Of a stretch of DNA of 64,000 bases, positions 25,572 through 35,059 are shown in pieces. The notes beneath the pieces were generated by a model. That model was not told the origin of the DNA. It searched no databases and saw nothing but the letters and a program-made list of their open reading frames with translations. A program made the position numbers and the translations under genes. Each line of letters begins with the position of its first letter. Positions within the stretch are counted from its first letter, which is position 1. The stretch comes from Phycisphaerae bacterium (GTDB taxonomy: Bacteria; Planctomycetota; Phycisphaerae; Phycisphaerales; UBA1924), in contig JAUIHS010000013.1 of NCBI GenBank assembly GCA_030432255.1, positions 1-64,000 of the forward strand. The letters are read 5' to 3'.

Positions 25572-26885
25572 ATGGCTAAGAATCGAAATGACGGTGACGA
25601 TCAGGGACCGGCCGACGGGGCAGGATTCCGGGGTCGCAAGGTGACCACCTGCAGCTTCTGCGGCAAGACCTCGCGCGAGGTCGGCCCCATGGTCGAAGGA
25701 CCCAACGACGTCTATATCTGCTGTAACTGCACTGACTTATGTCAGAACATCTTCAAGCAGGAACGGCGACGGGTGTCGATCAGCCAGACCACTCTCGGCA
25801 CCATTCCGACCCCGAGGCAGGTGCGGGAATTCCTCGACCAGTATGTCATCGGCCAGACCGCGGCGAAGAAGTCGCTGTCGGTGGCGGTGCACAATCATTA
25901 CAAGCGGCTGACCCAGATTGAGAACGAGGATGCTCCGGTCGAACTGGACAAGTCCAACGTGCTCCTGATCGGCCCGACCGGTTCCGGCAAGACCCTTCTC
26001 GCGCGGACGCTCGCCCGCGTGCTGAAGGTGCCGTTCGCCATTGGCGACGCCACCACGCTCACCGAGGCGGGTTACGTCGGCGAGGACATTGAGAACCTGC
26101 TTCTCAAGCTTCTCCAGGCGGCCGATTACGACCTCGAAGCGGCCCAGCGCGGCATCATCTACATCGACGAGATGGACAAGATCGGCAAGACGTCACAGAA
26201 CGTCTCGATCACGCGCGACGTCTCCGGTGAGGGTGTGCAGCAGTCGCTTCTCAAGATGCTTGAGGGAACGATCGCGAACGTGCCGCCGCAGGGTGGCCGG
26301 AAGCATCCCGAGCAGCAGTACATCCAGATCGACACGGGCAACATCCTGTTCATCGTGGGCGGCACGTTTGTCGGTCTCGAGGACATCATTCGCCGGCGCA
26401 TCGGCAAGCGAACGATCGGTTTCTCTGCCGGCGCGATGGACAGTGTTCAGTCCGCGAAGGAGGAGACGGCGGAGATCCTGGCGAAGGTGAAGCCGGAGGA
26501 CGTGATCGAGTTCGGCATGATTCCGGAGCTTGTGGGTCGCCTTCCGATCATCACACCGCTGATGCCGCTCGACCTGGAGACGATGGTCATGATCCTGACT
26601 GAGCCTCGGAACGCGCTGGCTCGCCAGTACGAGTACCTCTTCAGTCTCGAGGGTGCCAAGCTGACCTTCACCGACTGCGCCCTGAGCGCGATCGCCGGCA
26701 AGGCGCTGGAGCGGAAGACGGGTGCGCGTGGTCTTCGCGGCGTCATGGAGGAGATCATGCTTGACCTGCTCTATGACCTGCCGGACGCGAATGCGGATGG
26801 CGCGGAGTTCGTGATTGACGAGGACGCTGTGAATTCACCGAAGCCGTTGGAGCAGCTTCGCGTGGCTCGCAAGGAAACGGCCTGA
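25572..26885 (+). CDS. clpX: ATP-dependent Clp protease ATP-binding subunit ClpX
   Basis: A 437-residue ClpX unfoldase. The N-terminal zinc-binding domain has C27 and C30 (CSFC), 19 residues including PMVEG, then C50 and C53 (CCNC). The AAA+ module has Walker A GPTGSGKT at about 134, Walker [11 protein letters not shown], the pore loop GYVGEDIE, sensor-2 segment [18 protein letters not shown] and the RKH-type loop [13 protein letters not shown]. ClpX feeds tagged substrates to ClpP, which is not encoded in this window. It has its own promoter and no gene following closely. Length and motifs are normal. Confidence 0.97.
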   Translation: MAKNRNDGDDQGPADGAGFRGRKVTTCSFCGKTSREVGPMVEGPNDVYICCNCTDLCQNIFKQERRRVSISQTTLGTIPTPRQVREFLDQYVIGQTAAKKSLSVAVHNHYKRLTQIENEDAPVELDKSNVLLIGPTGSGKTLLARTLARVLKVPFAIGDATTLTEAGYVGEDIENLLLKLLQAADYDLEAAQRGIIYIDEMDKIGKTSQNVSITRDVSGEGVQQSLLKMLEGTIANVPPQGGRKHPEQQYIQIDTGNILFIVGGTFVGLEDIIRRRIGKRTIGFSAGAMDSVQSAKEETAEILAKVKPEDVIEFGMIPELVGRLPIITPLMPLDLETMVMILTEPRNALARQYEYLFSLEGAKLTFTDCALSAIAGKALERKTGARGLRGVMEEIMLDLLYDLPDANADGAEFVIDEDAVNSPKPLEQLRVARKETA

Positions 26886-27058
26886 TCTGGGCATTCTGCG
26901 TGCGGTCTGTATCGTCTGATAACGCCTGAACGGTGGTCTTCTGCCGGCTTTCTGTTTCACTCCACGCGCTCCCGGTGTAGGCTTTCTCTGCGTTGATGGT
27001 GGATTGCACGTCCGCTGTCAGAGCGAGAGTCAGAGATCATTTCCAAAGGAGCACCGAC

Positions 27059-27757
27059 GTGCGTTTTCCGTCCATTGCTGTTGTGTGTTGTTCGTTCGTC
27101 GCCGCGACGGCGGCCTGGGGTCAATCGGTGTCTCTCCAGACGGACAGCCTGCCGTCTGAGCAGGGCTGGTCGCTGGTCGGCACCGGCCTGCATGCGGGCG
27201 CCGGTGAGACTGATCTTTTCACGCCCGGTCCGGCCGCGATGACATTTGATTCGATGGGCGAGCCGATCGCGATCTCCCCGGGCTCTTACCAGGCGCGGTA
27301 TGACTTTGCCATGCCGGCTCGTGGTGTGTCATCGGACGAGATCCGGCTGCGTGCCCGGGTGCGGATAGTGGATTCGCAGGTACTTCAGTTCAACTACGGC
27401 TTCCGCATGGCGGTGGCATCGGGTGGCTGGGGGATGGGTCTCGGGCTGAGCACGGACCTGATGTCTTACAGCGACCTTTCGTCTACTTCGATTGATGCGT
27501 CGCAGTGGCACACGTACCTGCTGATCGGCGACCTGTCCACGCAGACGTACGACACGTATGTCGACGGCCAGCTCATTGCGCCGGGCAAGGCGATGTACGC
27601 GACTGGCGGCGACTTCGCCGAGTTGGGTGATGGCACGGGTACGGCGAACGCGGAGGCGGAGATCGGGTCGTTCCGGGCGACGATTCCGGCGCCGGGCGCG
27701 GCGGGCCTGCTGGGTCTCGCGGGCACCTTGAGCCTTCGCCGGCGTCGGCGGGTCTGA
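27059..27757 (+). CDS. Secreted PEP-CTERM-like protein
   Basis: A 232-residue exported protein. The signal peptide covers about residues 1-20 (FPSIAVVCCSFVAATAAWGQ). The mature part is beta-rich with a laminin-G/concanavalin-like look (HTYLLIGDLSTQTYDTYVDG). The C-terminus IPAPGAAGLLGLAGTLSL then RRRRRV is a sorting tail with PAPGAA instead of PEP. The start is GTG at 27059: AAGGAG lies 7 bases upstream (AAAGGAGCACCGACGTG), and earlier in-frame codons are non-coding in appearance. Stands alone between clpX and the MarR operon. Confidence 0.75.
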   Translation: MRFPSIAVVCCSFVAATAAWGQSVSLQTDSLPSEQGWSLVGTGLHAGAGETDLFTPGPAAMTFDSMGEPIAISPGSYQARYDFAMPARGVSSDEIRLRARVRIVDSQVLQFNYGFRMAVASGGWGMGLGLSTDLMSYSDLSSTSIDASQWHTYLLIGDLSTQTYDTYVDGQLIAPGKAMYATGGDFAELGDGTGTANAEAEIGSFRATIPAPGAAGLLGLAGTLSLRRRRRV

Positions 27758-27799
27758 ACGGGGTCCGGAGGCGCGTGGGCGCTGATTCCCGGCCTTGAA

Positions 27800-27837
27800 T
27801 CAACATGTTGACTTACCCCGACCCAAGCGCCTACTGT
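27800..27837 (+). promoter_or_regulatory. Promoter and probable MarR operator
   Basis: TTGACT (27808-27813), 18 bases, TACTGT (27832-27837), then an 8-base leader to the ATG at 27846. A perfect 12-bp palindrome, TCAACATGTTGA (27800-27811), overlaps the -35, the expected position for an autorepressor. Confidence 0.6.
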
Positions 27838-27845
27838 GCTCTCTC

Positions 27846-28442
27846 ATGGCACGGCAGGACCTGGATCAGCGGAGGTTGGTGAACGGCGCGGCGTCGTCGT
27901 CGGGTGCTGTCCGTCCGGCGAAGGTCCAGTGCGACGAATCGCCGCTGGCCCTGGAGATCTTCACGATCCGGAACCTGATGATGAAGGTCGGCGATCGCCT
28001 CGTCGCACCTATCGGGCTGACGAGCGGTCGGTGGATGCTTCTGAGCGTTCTTTCGGAGCACGACGAGCCGCCGACCATGAGCGAGGTTGGCGAGCACATT
28101 CTCATGAGTGTGCAGAACGTGAGCCGGATGGTCGCCGCGATGGAGGAAGACGGTCTCGTCCGGCGCGTGACGCGTCCGGGTTCGGGGCGTGCGACGTTCA
28201 TCGAGATGACTGAGCATGGCTGTGCTGTGCATGAGCGCGCCTGCCAGGCGGCGGGCGCTTTCTCGTCGCGCTTCCTTGCCGGCTTCAGCCCGGCGGAGGT
28301 GGCGGCCCTCCAAGATGGACTGGGACGACTGATCAACAATCTTGATCTGATGACGGATGACACATGGTCCGAACTGCACGAGGCGTGGCACAAGGCTGAC
28401 GCCGCGTCACCGAGCGGACCGGACAGGGAACCGAACGCATGA
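27846..28442 (+). CDS. MarR family transcriptional regulator
   Basis: A 198-residue regulator with a MarR winged helix: LTSGRWMLLSVLSEHDEPPT, MSEVGEHILMSVQNVSRMVA (recognition helix), and GLVRRVTRPGSGRATFIEMT (wing). An N-terminal 35-residue polar extension is present. It heads the operon with the RND adaptor and pump, overlapping the adaptor start by ATGA. The palindrome over its promoter suggests it represses its own operon until an inducing ligand binds (inference from MarR behaviour). Confidence 0.85.
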   Translation: MARQDLDQRRLVNGAASSSGAVRPAKVQCDESPLALEIFTIRNLMMKVGDRLVAPIGLTSGRWMLLSVLSEHDEPPTMSEVGEHILMSVQNVSRMVAAMEEDGLVRRVTRPGSGRATFIEMTEHGCAVHERACQAAGAFSSRFLAGFSPAEVAALQDGLGRLINNLDLMTDDTWSELHEAWHKADAASPSGPDREPNA

Positions 28443-29593
28443 CAGTTCACACACCGCGCGCAACGTGCGCGATGCGATGCCTCGCGATGCTCACGTGTAT
28501 TGCCCTCTCACTTCCGGCGCTGGGTCAGCCGGCGGCCAAGGTCCGCCTCGACCCGGTGCTCCAGGAGCACCTTGAACAGCGTCGCCAGGTGACCGGCGAA
28601 CTCACGCCGACCCGGCGCGCCCATGTCGCCGCTGAAGTTGCGGGTCGGGTTCTGCACATTGCCGTCGAGATTGGTGATGAGGTTGAGGCGGGGCAGGTGA
28701 TTGCGCGGCTTGATGATCGCATTGCTTCGCTTGAGGTCATCCGTCGGGAGGCGGAACTGCTCAGCGCGGAAGCGGAGGTCAACGAGCGTGAGGCGCAACT
28801 CGAACAGGCGGAGCGCGACCTTGCGATTTTCCGGCGCATGGGTGATGGCGCCACGACCAGCGAGGTTGAGAATGCCCAGACAGACGTTGCCGCGGCGGCG
28901 GCGCGTCTCTCCGCGGCTCAAGCGGCTCTGAAGATTGCGGGAGCCGAGCTTGACATTGCCCGTGAGCAGCAATCGGACCACGTGGTCACGGCGCCCTTCC
29001 CGGGCCAGGTCGTGGCGCGTTCGACGGAGATTGGTGAGTGGGTCGCGACGGGTGATGCGGTGATTGAGTTGCTGGCGCTGGATGAGGTGGATGCGATCAT
29101 CGATGTGCCTCAGCAGTACATTTCGCGCGTCTCTTCCGCGGACGTCAGCGTGGTCATCCGCGTCGATGCGCTGGGGCGGGACTTCGAGGCGCCGGTTGCG
29201 GCGGTGCTGTCCACGGGTGATCGCCTGTCGCGCAGCTTTCCGGTGCGGATCCGTCTTGCGAATCCGGAGCATGTGCTTCGGCCCGGAATGAGCATCATCG
29301 GTCTGGTGCCGACGGGCGAGGCGAGTGATGCGCTGACTGTTCACAAGGATGCGATCATGCGGAACGCGACTGGTGCGTACGTGTATACAGCGCGGGAGGG
29401 GATGGCGGCGATGGCACCGGTGGAGATTCTCTTCTCGCACGGCATGCGTGTGGCGGTGAAGTCACCTGCGTTGCAGCCTGGCGTGGAAACGATCGTGGAG
29501 GGCAACGAGTACATCTTCCCGGGCCAGCCGCTTCGTCCGCTGGGTCCGAGGCAGCAGAGTGGCGAATCGGCGCCGATGTCGGGGGAGCGTTGA
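28439..29593 (+). CDS. RND efflux periplasmic adaptor (membrane fusion protein)
   Basis: A 384-residue exported adaptor. The signal peptide region is CLAMLTCIALSLPALGQ. A biotinyl-lipoyl half-motif (VAAEVAGRVLHIAVEIGDEV) comes next, then a helical hairpin (about 95-155), the second lipoyl half (VVTAPFPGQVVARSTEIGEW), a beta-barrel (VVIRVDALGRDFEAPVAAVL) and a membrane-proximal domain. It links an inner-membrane RND pump to an outer-membrane channel. The ATG overlaps the MarR stop by ATGA and the pump gene starts 4 bases after its own stop. Confidence 0.9.
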   Translation: MTVHTPRATCAMRCLAMLTCIALSLPALGQPAAKVRLDPVLQEHLEQRRQVTGELTPTRRAHVAAEVAGRVLHIAVEIGDEVEAGQVIARLDDRIASLEVIRREAELLSAEAEVNEREAQLEQAERDLAIFRRMGDGATTSEVENAQTDVAAAAARLSAAQAALKIAGAELDIAREQQSDHVVTAPFPGQVVARSTEIGEWVATGDAVIELLALDEVDAIIDVPQQYISRVSSADVSVVIRVDALGRDFEAPVAAVLSTGDRLSRSFPVRIRLANPEHVLRPGMSIIGLVPTGEASDALTVHKDAIMRNATGAYVYTAREGMAAMAPVEILFSHGMRVAVKSPALQPGVETIVEGNEYIFPGQPLRPLGPRQQSGESAPMSGER

Positions 29594-29597
29594 ATCC

Positions 29598-32500
29598 ATG
29601 GACATCGTCCGCTTCTCCATCCGGAAGCCGGTCTCTGTTGCGGTCGGCGTGATTCTGATCGTGATGTTCGGTCTGATTGGTGTCGGCGCGGTGCCGATCC
29701 AGTTGACGCCGAATGTCGACCGCCCTGAGATCGAGGTGCGCACCAACTGGCCGGGTCGCAGTCCCGAAGAGATCGTGGACGAGATCGTCAAGGAGCAGGA
29801 GGAGCGTCTCAAGAACGTTGACAACCTGAAGCGGATGAAGAGCACGAGCCGGGAGGGATTCGCCTCCATTGCGCTGGAGTTCTACATCGGCACCAACATC
29901 GACCGCGCGCTGCAGGACGTTTCGGACAAGTTGCGGCAGGTCCCCGAGTACCCGGACGACGTCGATGAACCCACGGTGACCGCCAAGGACGGCGCCTCGG
30001 AGAACGCCATTGCGTGGATCATCCTCGATCTGAGTCATGATGTGGCGGAGGCGAACCCCGACTTCGACATCACGACCCTGTACCAACCCGTCTACGACGA
30101 GATCAAGCCCTACCTGGAGCGCATCGACGGCATCGCGCAGGTGAACGTCTACGGCGGGCGTGATCGCGAAGTGCGCGTGCTGCTGGATCCGGTGCGCATG
30201 GCGCAGCGCGGGGTCACGCATGCCGATGTCGCCAGCGCTCTCCGCTCGGAGAACCTGAATGTCTCCGCGGGTTCGATCACGGAGGGCAAGCGGGACTACC
30301 GGGTTCGTGTGATCGGCCAGTACCAGGGCGCCGACGATGTGCTCTCGACCGTGATCCGATACAACGACCGACTCGTGCCCACGCGGGTGGCGGATGTCGC
30401 GGATGTCGAACTCGGCTACCAGAAGCAGCGCGGCTTCGTGCGTTCGCTCGGTCACCCCTCGCTGGCCATCAATGTCATCCGCCAGAGCGGCGCCAATGTC
30501 ATGACCATCATGGAGGACCTGCGGCAGCGCCTCGACGAGGTGCGCGCCGACATCCTGCCCAACCTGCATCCGGAACTGGGTCCGGAATTGCGACTGCGGC
30601 AGGTGTATGACGAGACGGTCTACATCGATTCGTCCATCAAGCTTGTGCAGAGCAACCTCTGGATCGGCGGTGCGATCGCTGCGCTGATCCTCATCATGTT
30701 CCTGCGATCGTTCGTGGCGACGGGCGTCGTGGCGCTGGCGATTCCGATCTCGGTGATCGGTACGTTCCTCGTGCTGCTCATGCTGGGTCGGACGCTGAAT
30801 GTCATCTCGCTGGCGGGCCTCGCCTTTGCCGTCGGCATGGTCGTGGACAACGCCATCGTTGTGCTGGAGAACATCCATCGGCACCTGAAGTCCGGCAAGC
30901 TTCCGGCCCGCGCCGCGTACGACGGCGGGCGCGAGGTGTGGGGCGCCATCCTGGCGTCCACGCTGACGACCGTTGCGGTCTTCGTTCCCATTCTCACGGT
31001 GCAGGAGGAAGCCGGACAGCTCTTCCGCGATATTGCCATTGCCATCGTCGGTGCGGTCCTTCTCTCGCTCTTCGTCTCCATCACTGTGATCCCGGCCGCG
31101 TGCGCCCTGTGGCTCCGCCCCCACCACGTCGAGAAGTACGGTCCCTTCCACCGCGCGCTCGAGAACCTGTTTGGCCTGGCGCCCCTCTGTGTGCAGATCA
31201 CCCGGTTTGTTTCGGCGGCGATCCTCTGGCTCATCACGGGTTGGCGTTCGTGGACGCTGCGCCCGCTCATCATTGTGGTCATGACCACTGCCAGCCTGAT
31301 CGGTGCCGCGTGGCTCATGCCGCCGATGGACTACCTGCCGGCCGGCAACCGCAACCTGGTCTTCGGCGGCATGCAGACACCGCCCGGCCTCTCCGTGGAT
31401 CAGTTCGTCAGCCTGGCGCACTCCATCGAAGGTGTGGTCGGGCCATACGTGACAGATGACGAGGCGGAACTCAGTCGCCTGCCGAACATCCCCAAGGGAT
31501 GGGGACAACAGGGTGAGTGGGATCCCGTCGGCGTCGACAACTTCTTCATCGGCGCGTTTGACGGTGGGATGTTTGTTGGCGGAACCAGCGCTGATGAGCG
31601 GCGCGTCAAGCCCGTCGGGGACCTCGTCAACCTCAGCATCCAGACACTCCCGGATGTGTATGGCGGAGCGTCGCAGGCGTCACTGTTCGGCCGCGGCGTG
31701 GGCGGCAACAATGCCATCAACATCGAGATCTCCGGTCCCCGGCTGGAGCGGGTCGTCGCCGCCGCATCGGCGTTGCAGGGTGCGCTCTTCGGATCGGGCA
31801 CCTACAGCCCGACGCAGGTGCAGGCGTCGCCGGGCAATTTCGCCAATCCGCAGCAGGAGTACCAGATCCGCATCAAGCCGGCGGGTTCCGAACTCGGCCT
31901 GCGTCCGGACTCTGTGGGCACCGTCATTCGCTCCCTCATTGACGGCGCGTTCGTCGGAGACTTTCGCGGCCAGAACCGCACCATTGACATCCGACTGCTC
32001 CCGGAGAATGGTCAGCTCGCCACGCTCGACCAGGTGCGCGACCTGCCCATCTCGACACCGGACGGGCGCATCGTGCCGCTGGACACGCTCGTCGAGATCA
32101 CGCCCGGTCTGAGCCAGCAGGAAGTGCAGCGCATCGAGGAACTTCCGAGTGTCACCATCAACGTCACGCCGCCCGACGGTGTTCCGCTCGAAACGGCGAT
32201 GGATGAACTCAACAACACTTACATTGCGCCGCTGTCGGAGCGTGGCCTGATTGATCGGACGATGCGAATCCGCCTGGAGGGGACGGCGGCGAAGCTTGAC
32301 GAAGTGCGTTCGGCCCTGATCGGGCGGGCCGAACTGCCGGGGACACCGAAGGGCCCGGTGCAGCGCACGCTGGACATTCTCGCGTGGTCACTGCTGGGGG
32401 GTGCCGCGATCCTGGGCGTGATCGTTGCGGTGCGCGGCTTCCGTCGGCGTGAGCCGTTGATCGCGTGGGGCGTGGTTGGCGTGGTGGGTGTCGGCCTGCT

Positions 32501-33260
32501 GGGTGCTGCGGTGCTGATGGGCATTGCGGATCAGCCTCAGTTGACGACGGCCCGCTTCATCTGGGCGCTGGCGGTGACGTACCTGCTGATGTGCGCGCTC
32601 TTTGAGAACTTCCTGTATCCGCTGGTGATCATGTTCACGGTGCCGCTGGCGATCGTGGGTGGATTCGCGGGGCTGCGGATCGTGCACGACTACACCAATG
32701 GCAACGATCTGCTGTCGACACAGAATCTTGATGTGCTCACGATGCTCGGCTTCGTCATTCTCGTCGGCGTGGTGGTGAACAACGCGATCCTGATCGTGCA
32801 CCAGTCGCTCAACAACATGCGCGGCGAGGGTGACTCGCTTGAAGGCACGACGTTGATCTCCGATCCGATGCGCGCGATCGCCGAGGCGGTGCGAACGCGT
32901 ATCCGGCCCGTCTTCATGAGCACGCTGACGTCGGTGGGCGGCATGGCGCCGCTCGTGCTCTTCCCCGGTTCGGGTTCGGAGTTGTATCGCGGCCTCGGCT
33001 CGGTGGTGGTCGGCGGGCTGATCTGCGCCACGGTCTTCACGCTCTTCCTTGTGCCGCTGCTCTTCAGCATGGTGATCCAGATGGATCTTGGGTTCCGGGC
33101 GGCCTTCCGGTCCAGGAAGGGATCGAAGGACGGGGAATCCGGCGAGCCGCGGGGGAACCAGTCTGCCGAGGCGTCGAAGAAGGAAGAAACCCGTACGGAA
33201 CCGGCCCCTGAACCGGCCATGGCACGCGCGAAGATGCAACAATCTCCGTCCACGACGTGA
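29598..33260 (+). CDS. RND family efflux transporter permease (AcrB/HAE1-like) with two extra predicted helices
   Basis: A 1220-residue pump, longer than the usual 1020-1050. N-terminal helix and porter domain: RKPVSVAVGVILIVMFGLIG, TNWPGRSPEEIVDEIV. The TM4 segment is GMVVDNAIVVLENI, with N where AcrB has its second Asp (D408); the TM10 segment is VGVVVNNAILIV, with N where AcrB has K940. About residues 922-980 contain two additional hydrophobic segments (ILAWSLLGGAAILGVIVAV and WGVVGVVGVGLLGAAVLMGI) before the normal TM8. The C-terminal tail is long, charged and Ala/Glu/Pro-rich. Third gene of the MarR operon; a Kef-type antiporter follows after 38 bases. Substrate unknown. Confidence 0.92.
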   Translation: MDIVRFSIRKPVSVAVGVILIVMFGLIGVGAVPIQLTPNVDRPEIEVRTNWPGRSPEEIVDEIVKEQEERLKNVDNLKRMKSTSREGFASIALEFYIGTNIDRALQDVSDKLRQVPEYPDDVDEPTVTAKDGASENAIAWIILDLSHDVAEANPDFDITTLYQPVYDEIKPYLERIDGIAQVNVYGGRDREVRVLLDPVRMAQRGVTHADVASALRSENLNVSAGSITEGKRDYRVRVIGQYQGADDVLSTVIRYNDRLVPTRVADVADVELGYQKQRGFVRSLGHPSLAINVIRQSGANVMTIMEDLRQRLDEVRADILPNLHPELGPELRLRQVYDETVYIDSSIKLVQSNLWIGGAIAALILIMFLRSFVATGVVALAIPISVIGTFLVLLMLGRTLNVISLAGLAFAVGMVVDNAIVVLENIHRHLKSGKLPARAAYDGGREVWGAILASTLTTVAVFVPILTVQEEAGQLFRDIAIAIVGAVLLSLFVSITVIPAACALWLRPHHVEKYGPFHRALENLFGLAPLCVQITRFVSAAILWLITGWRSWTLRPLIIVVMTTASLIGAAWLMPPMDYLPAGNRNLVFGGMQTPPGLSVDQFVSLAHSIEGVVGPYVTDDEAELSRLPNIPKGWGQQGEWDPVGVDNFFIGAFDGGMFVGGTSADERRVKPVGDLVNLSIQTLPDVYGGASQASLFGRGVGGNNAINIEISGPRLERVVAAASALQGALFGSGTYSPTQVQASPGNFANPQQEYQIRIKPAGSELGLRPDSVGTVIRSLIDGAFVGDFRGQNRTIDIRLLPENGQLATLDQVRDLPISTPDGRIVPLDTLVEITPGLSQQEVQRIEELPSVTINVTPPDGVPLETAMDELNNTYIAPLSERGLIDRTMRIRLEGTAAKLDEVRSALIGRAELPGTPKGPVQRTLDILAWSLLGGAAILGVIVAVRGFRRREPLIAWGVVGVVGVGLLGAAVLMGIADQPQLTTARFIWALAVTYLLMCALFENFLYPLVIMFTVPLAIVGGFAGLRIVHDYTNGNDLLSTQNLDVLTMLGFVILVGVVVNNAILIVHQSLNNMRGEGDSLEGTTLISDPMRAIAEAVRTRIRPVFMSTLTSVGGMAPLVLFPGSGSELYRGLGSVVVGGLICATVFTLFLVPLLFSMVIQMDLGFRAAFRSRKGSKDGESGEPRGNQSAEASKKEETRTEPAPEPAMARAKMQQSPSTT

Positions 33261-33298
33261 CCTGATTCGAGCGCCTTCCATCCCGTACCGGATTGCCC

Positions 33299-34954
33299 AT
33301 GGAATTCTGGACGCTGCTCTTCGACATCTCCGTGCTTCTCTCGGCGGCTTTGATCGCCGGTACGATCTGTTCGCGGCTCGGCCAGAGTCCGATCGTCGGC
33401 TACCTGTTCGCGGGCATGCTGCTCGGCGGTGCGGGTGGCTTCGACATGGTGGAAGCGGAGCACGATCTCGGTGCGCTTGCGGAACTGGGCGTGTCGCTCC
33501 TGATGTTCTCGATCGGCCTCGAGTTTTCGTGGAAGCGGCTGCTGCGTCTCGGCTCGCGGACGTTGCTGGTGGGTGTGCTGCAGGTGGTCATCACCATGGG
33601 AGTGCTGGCGGTCGTGACACTGGGTTTCGGGCTCTCGCCCGCGGAGTCGGTGGCGGTCGGCGCCATGCTCGCGCTGAGCAGCACGGCCTGTGTTCTGCGC
33701 ATGCTCAATGAGCGCGCGGAACTGGACAGTCCTCACGGCCGGGGTGCGCTCGCGATTCTGCTGGTGCAGGACATGGCCGTAATCCCGCTCGCGCTGCTGA
33801 TGAGTTCGCTGGGGAGCGACGGCACTCCGGCGGAGATCGCGATGGAAGCGGGCCGGATGCTGCTCGTCGCCGTCACGCTGATCGTCGGGCTGTACCTGCT
33901 GCTGAACCAGGTTGCGGGTCGTCTGCTCAATGTGCTTGGGCACTCGCGCGATCGCGAACTGGTGATCCTGCTGGGCATGCTCACCGGCATGGGTTCGGCG
34001 TGGCTTGCGCATCACTTCGGCATTTCGCCCTCCATCGGCGCGTTTGTCGCCGGGCTTGCGCTGGCGGGTTCGCCATTTTCGACGCAGGTCCGCGCGGATG
34101 TGGCGTCGGTGCGCGTGGTGCTGCTCACGCTCTTCTTCGGCACGGCGGGGATGGTCGCGGACCCCGTGTGGATCATCAAGCACCTGTGGCTGGTGCTGCC
34201 GGTGACGATCGGTGTCATGCTTCTCAAGACGGGCATCATCTGGACGATCATGCGGGCCTTCCGGCGCCCCCATGCCATTGGTATCGCGACGGGTCTTTGT
34301 CTGTCGCAGATCGGTGAGTTTGCCTTCGTGCTCGGCTACATCGCTTCGGATGGCAACGTGATCTCGGACGACACGTTCACGCTCATCGTGTCGTGCGCCA
34401 TCGTGACACTGCTGGCCACGCCCTTCATCGTGCCCGCCGCGCCGCACATCAGTGACCGGATCCAGCGGCGGCTGGGTGCGATCGGCGAGCCGAGCCAACC
34501 CTCAGACGATGACCATCCGGCTGTCGAGATCGTGATCGTCGGATTCGGCCCTGCGGGTCAGCAGGTGGCGCTGTCGCTGCGGGAACTGGGGCGACGCGCG
34601 CTGGTGATGGACCTCAACAGCAACGCGGCTGCGGGGGTGCGCGACCTTGGTCTTCGTTTCGAGATCGGCGATGCGACGCACCCGGACATCATCGACCACA
34701 TTGCCGCTCCGGCGCTTCGGCTGGTGGTCATCACAATCCCCAGTCCGTCGGCCGCGATGCACGTTCTCCGGCAGGTCCGCCGCATCTCGCCCCAGGCGCA
34801 CGTGATTGTGCGTTCGCGTTATGAACTGCATCGCACCGACTTCGCCGATGCGGGTGCTCACGAGGTCGTCGTTGACGAATCCGAGGTAGGTGATGCGCTG
34901 GCTCGGGCGGTGCGGGCAGCGGGCGGGAGTGCGTCGGCGTCCGAGGATGGGTAG
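33299..34954 (+). CDS. CPA2 family cation:proton antiporter with TrkA-N domain (Kef/YbaL-like)
   Basis: A 551-residue transporter. About twelve helices form the Na+/H+ exchanger domain (LGVSLLMFSIGLEFSWKRLL, ALSSTACVLRMLNERAELDS, AILLVQDMAVIPLALLM, FVAGLALAGSPFSTQV), and from about residue 400 there is a cytosolic Rossmann domain of TrkA-N type (VEIVIVGFGPAGQQVALSLR, FEIGDATHPDIIDHIAAPAL) that probably binds a nucleotide and gates K+ efflux. The ATG at 33299 is used; a TTG two codons earlier is possible. It lies 38 bases after the RND pump gene and may be the last gene of that operon. Confidence 0.9.
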   Translation: MEFWTLLFDISVLLSAALIAGTICSRLGQSPIVGYLFAGMLLGGAGGFDMVEAEHDLGALAELGVSLLMFSIGLEFSWKRLLRLGSRTLLVGVLQVVITMGVLAVVTLGFGLSPAESVAVGAMLALSSTACVLRMLNERAELDSPHGRGALAILLVQDMAVIPLALLMSSLGSDGTPAEIAMEAGRMLLVAVTLIVGLYLLLNQVAGRLLNVLGHSRDRELVILLGMLTGMGSAWLAHHFGISPSIGAFVAGLALAGSPFSTQVRADVASVRVVLLTLFFGTAGMVADPVWIIKHLWLVLPVTIGVMLLKTGIIWTIMRAFRRPHAIGIATGLCLSQIGEFAFVLGYIASDGNVISDDTFTLIVSCAIVTLLATPFIVPAAPHISDRIQRRLGAIGEPSQPSDDDHPAVEIVIVGFGPAGQQVALSLRELGRRALVMDLNSNAAAGVRDLGLRFEIGDATHPDIIDHIAAPALRLVVITIPSPSAAMHVLRQVRRISPQAHVIVRSRYELHRTDFADAGAHEVVVDESEVGDALARAVRAAGGSASASEDG

Positions 34955-35046
34955 GTGCGGGGAATGGGGAGTCGGGAGTCGGGAATCGGTTTGATGTCCT
35001 GCTCGGATGGTGGTCCGGCCCGGTGAGACTTGAGTCGACTCGGCCC

Positions 35047-35052
35047 TATACT
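35047..35052 (+). promoter_or_regulatory. Putative -10 box TATACT, 7 bases before the start at 35060
   Basis: TATACT, spacer GTCATCC, then ATG. No Shine-Dalgarno; leaderless pattern. Confidence 0.5.
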
Positions 35053-35059
35053 GTCATCC

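Noticed and set aside
29355..31508. Minus-strand frame of 717 codons opposite the RND pump
   Set aside because: Antisense of a conserved transporter; composition is that of a complementary strand.
32690..34498. Minus-strand frame of 602 codons across pump and antiporter genes
   Set aside because: It spans two real plus-strand genes and the gap between them; no domain visible.
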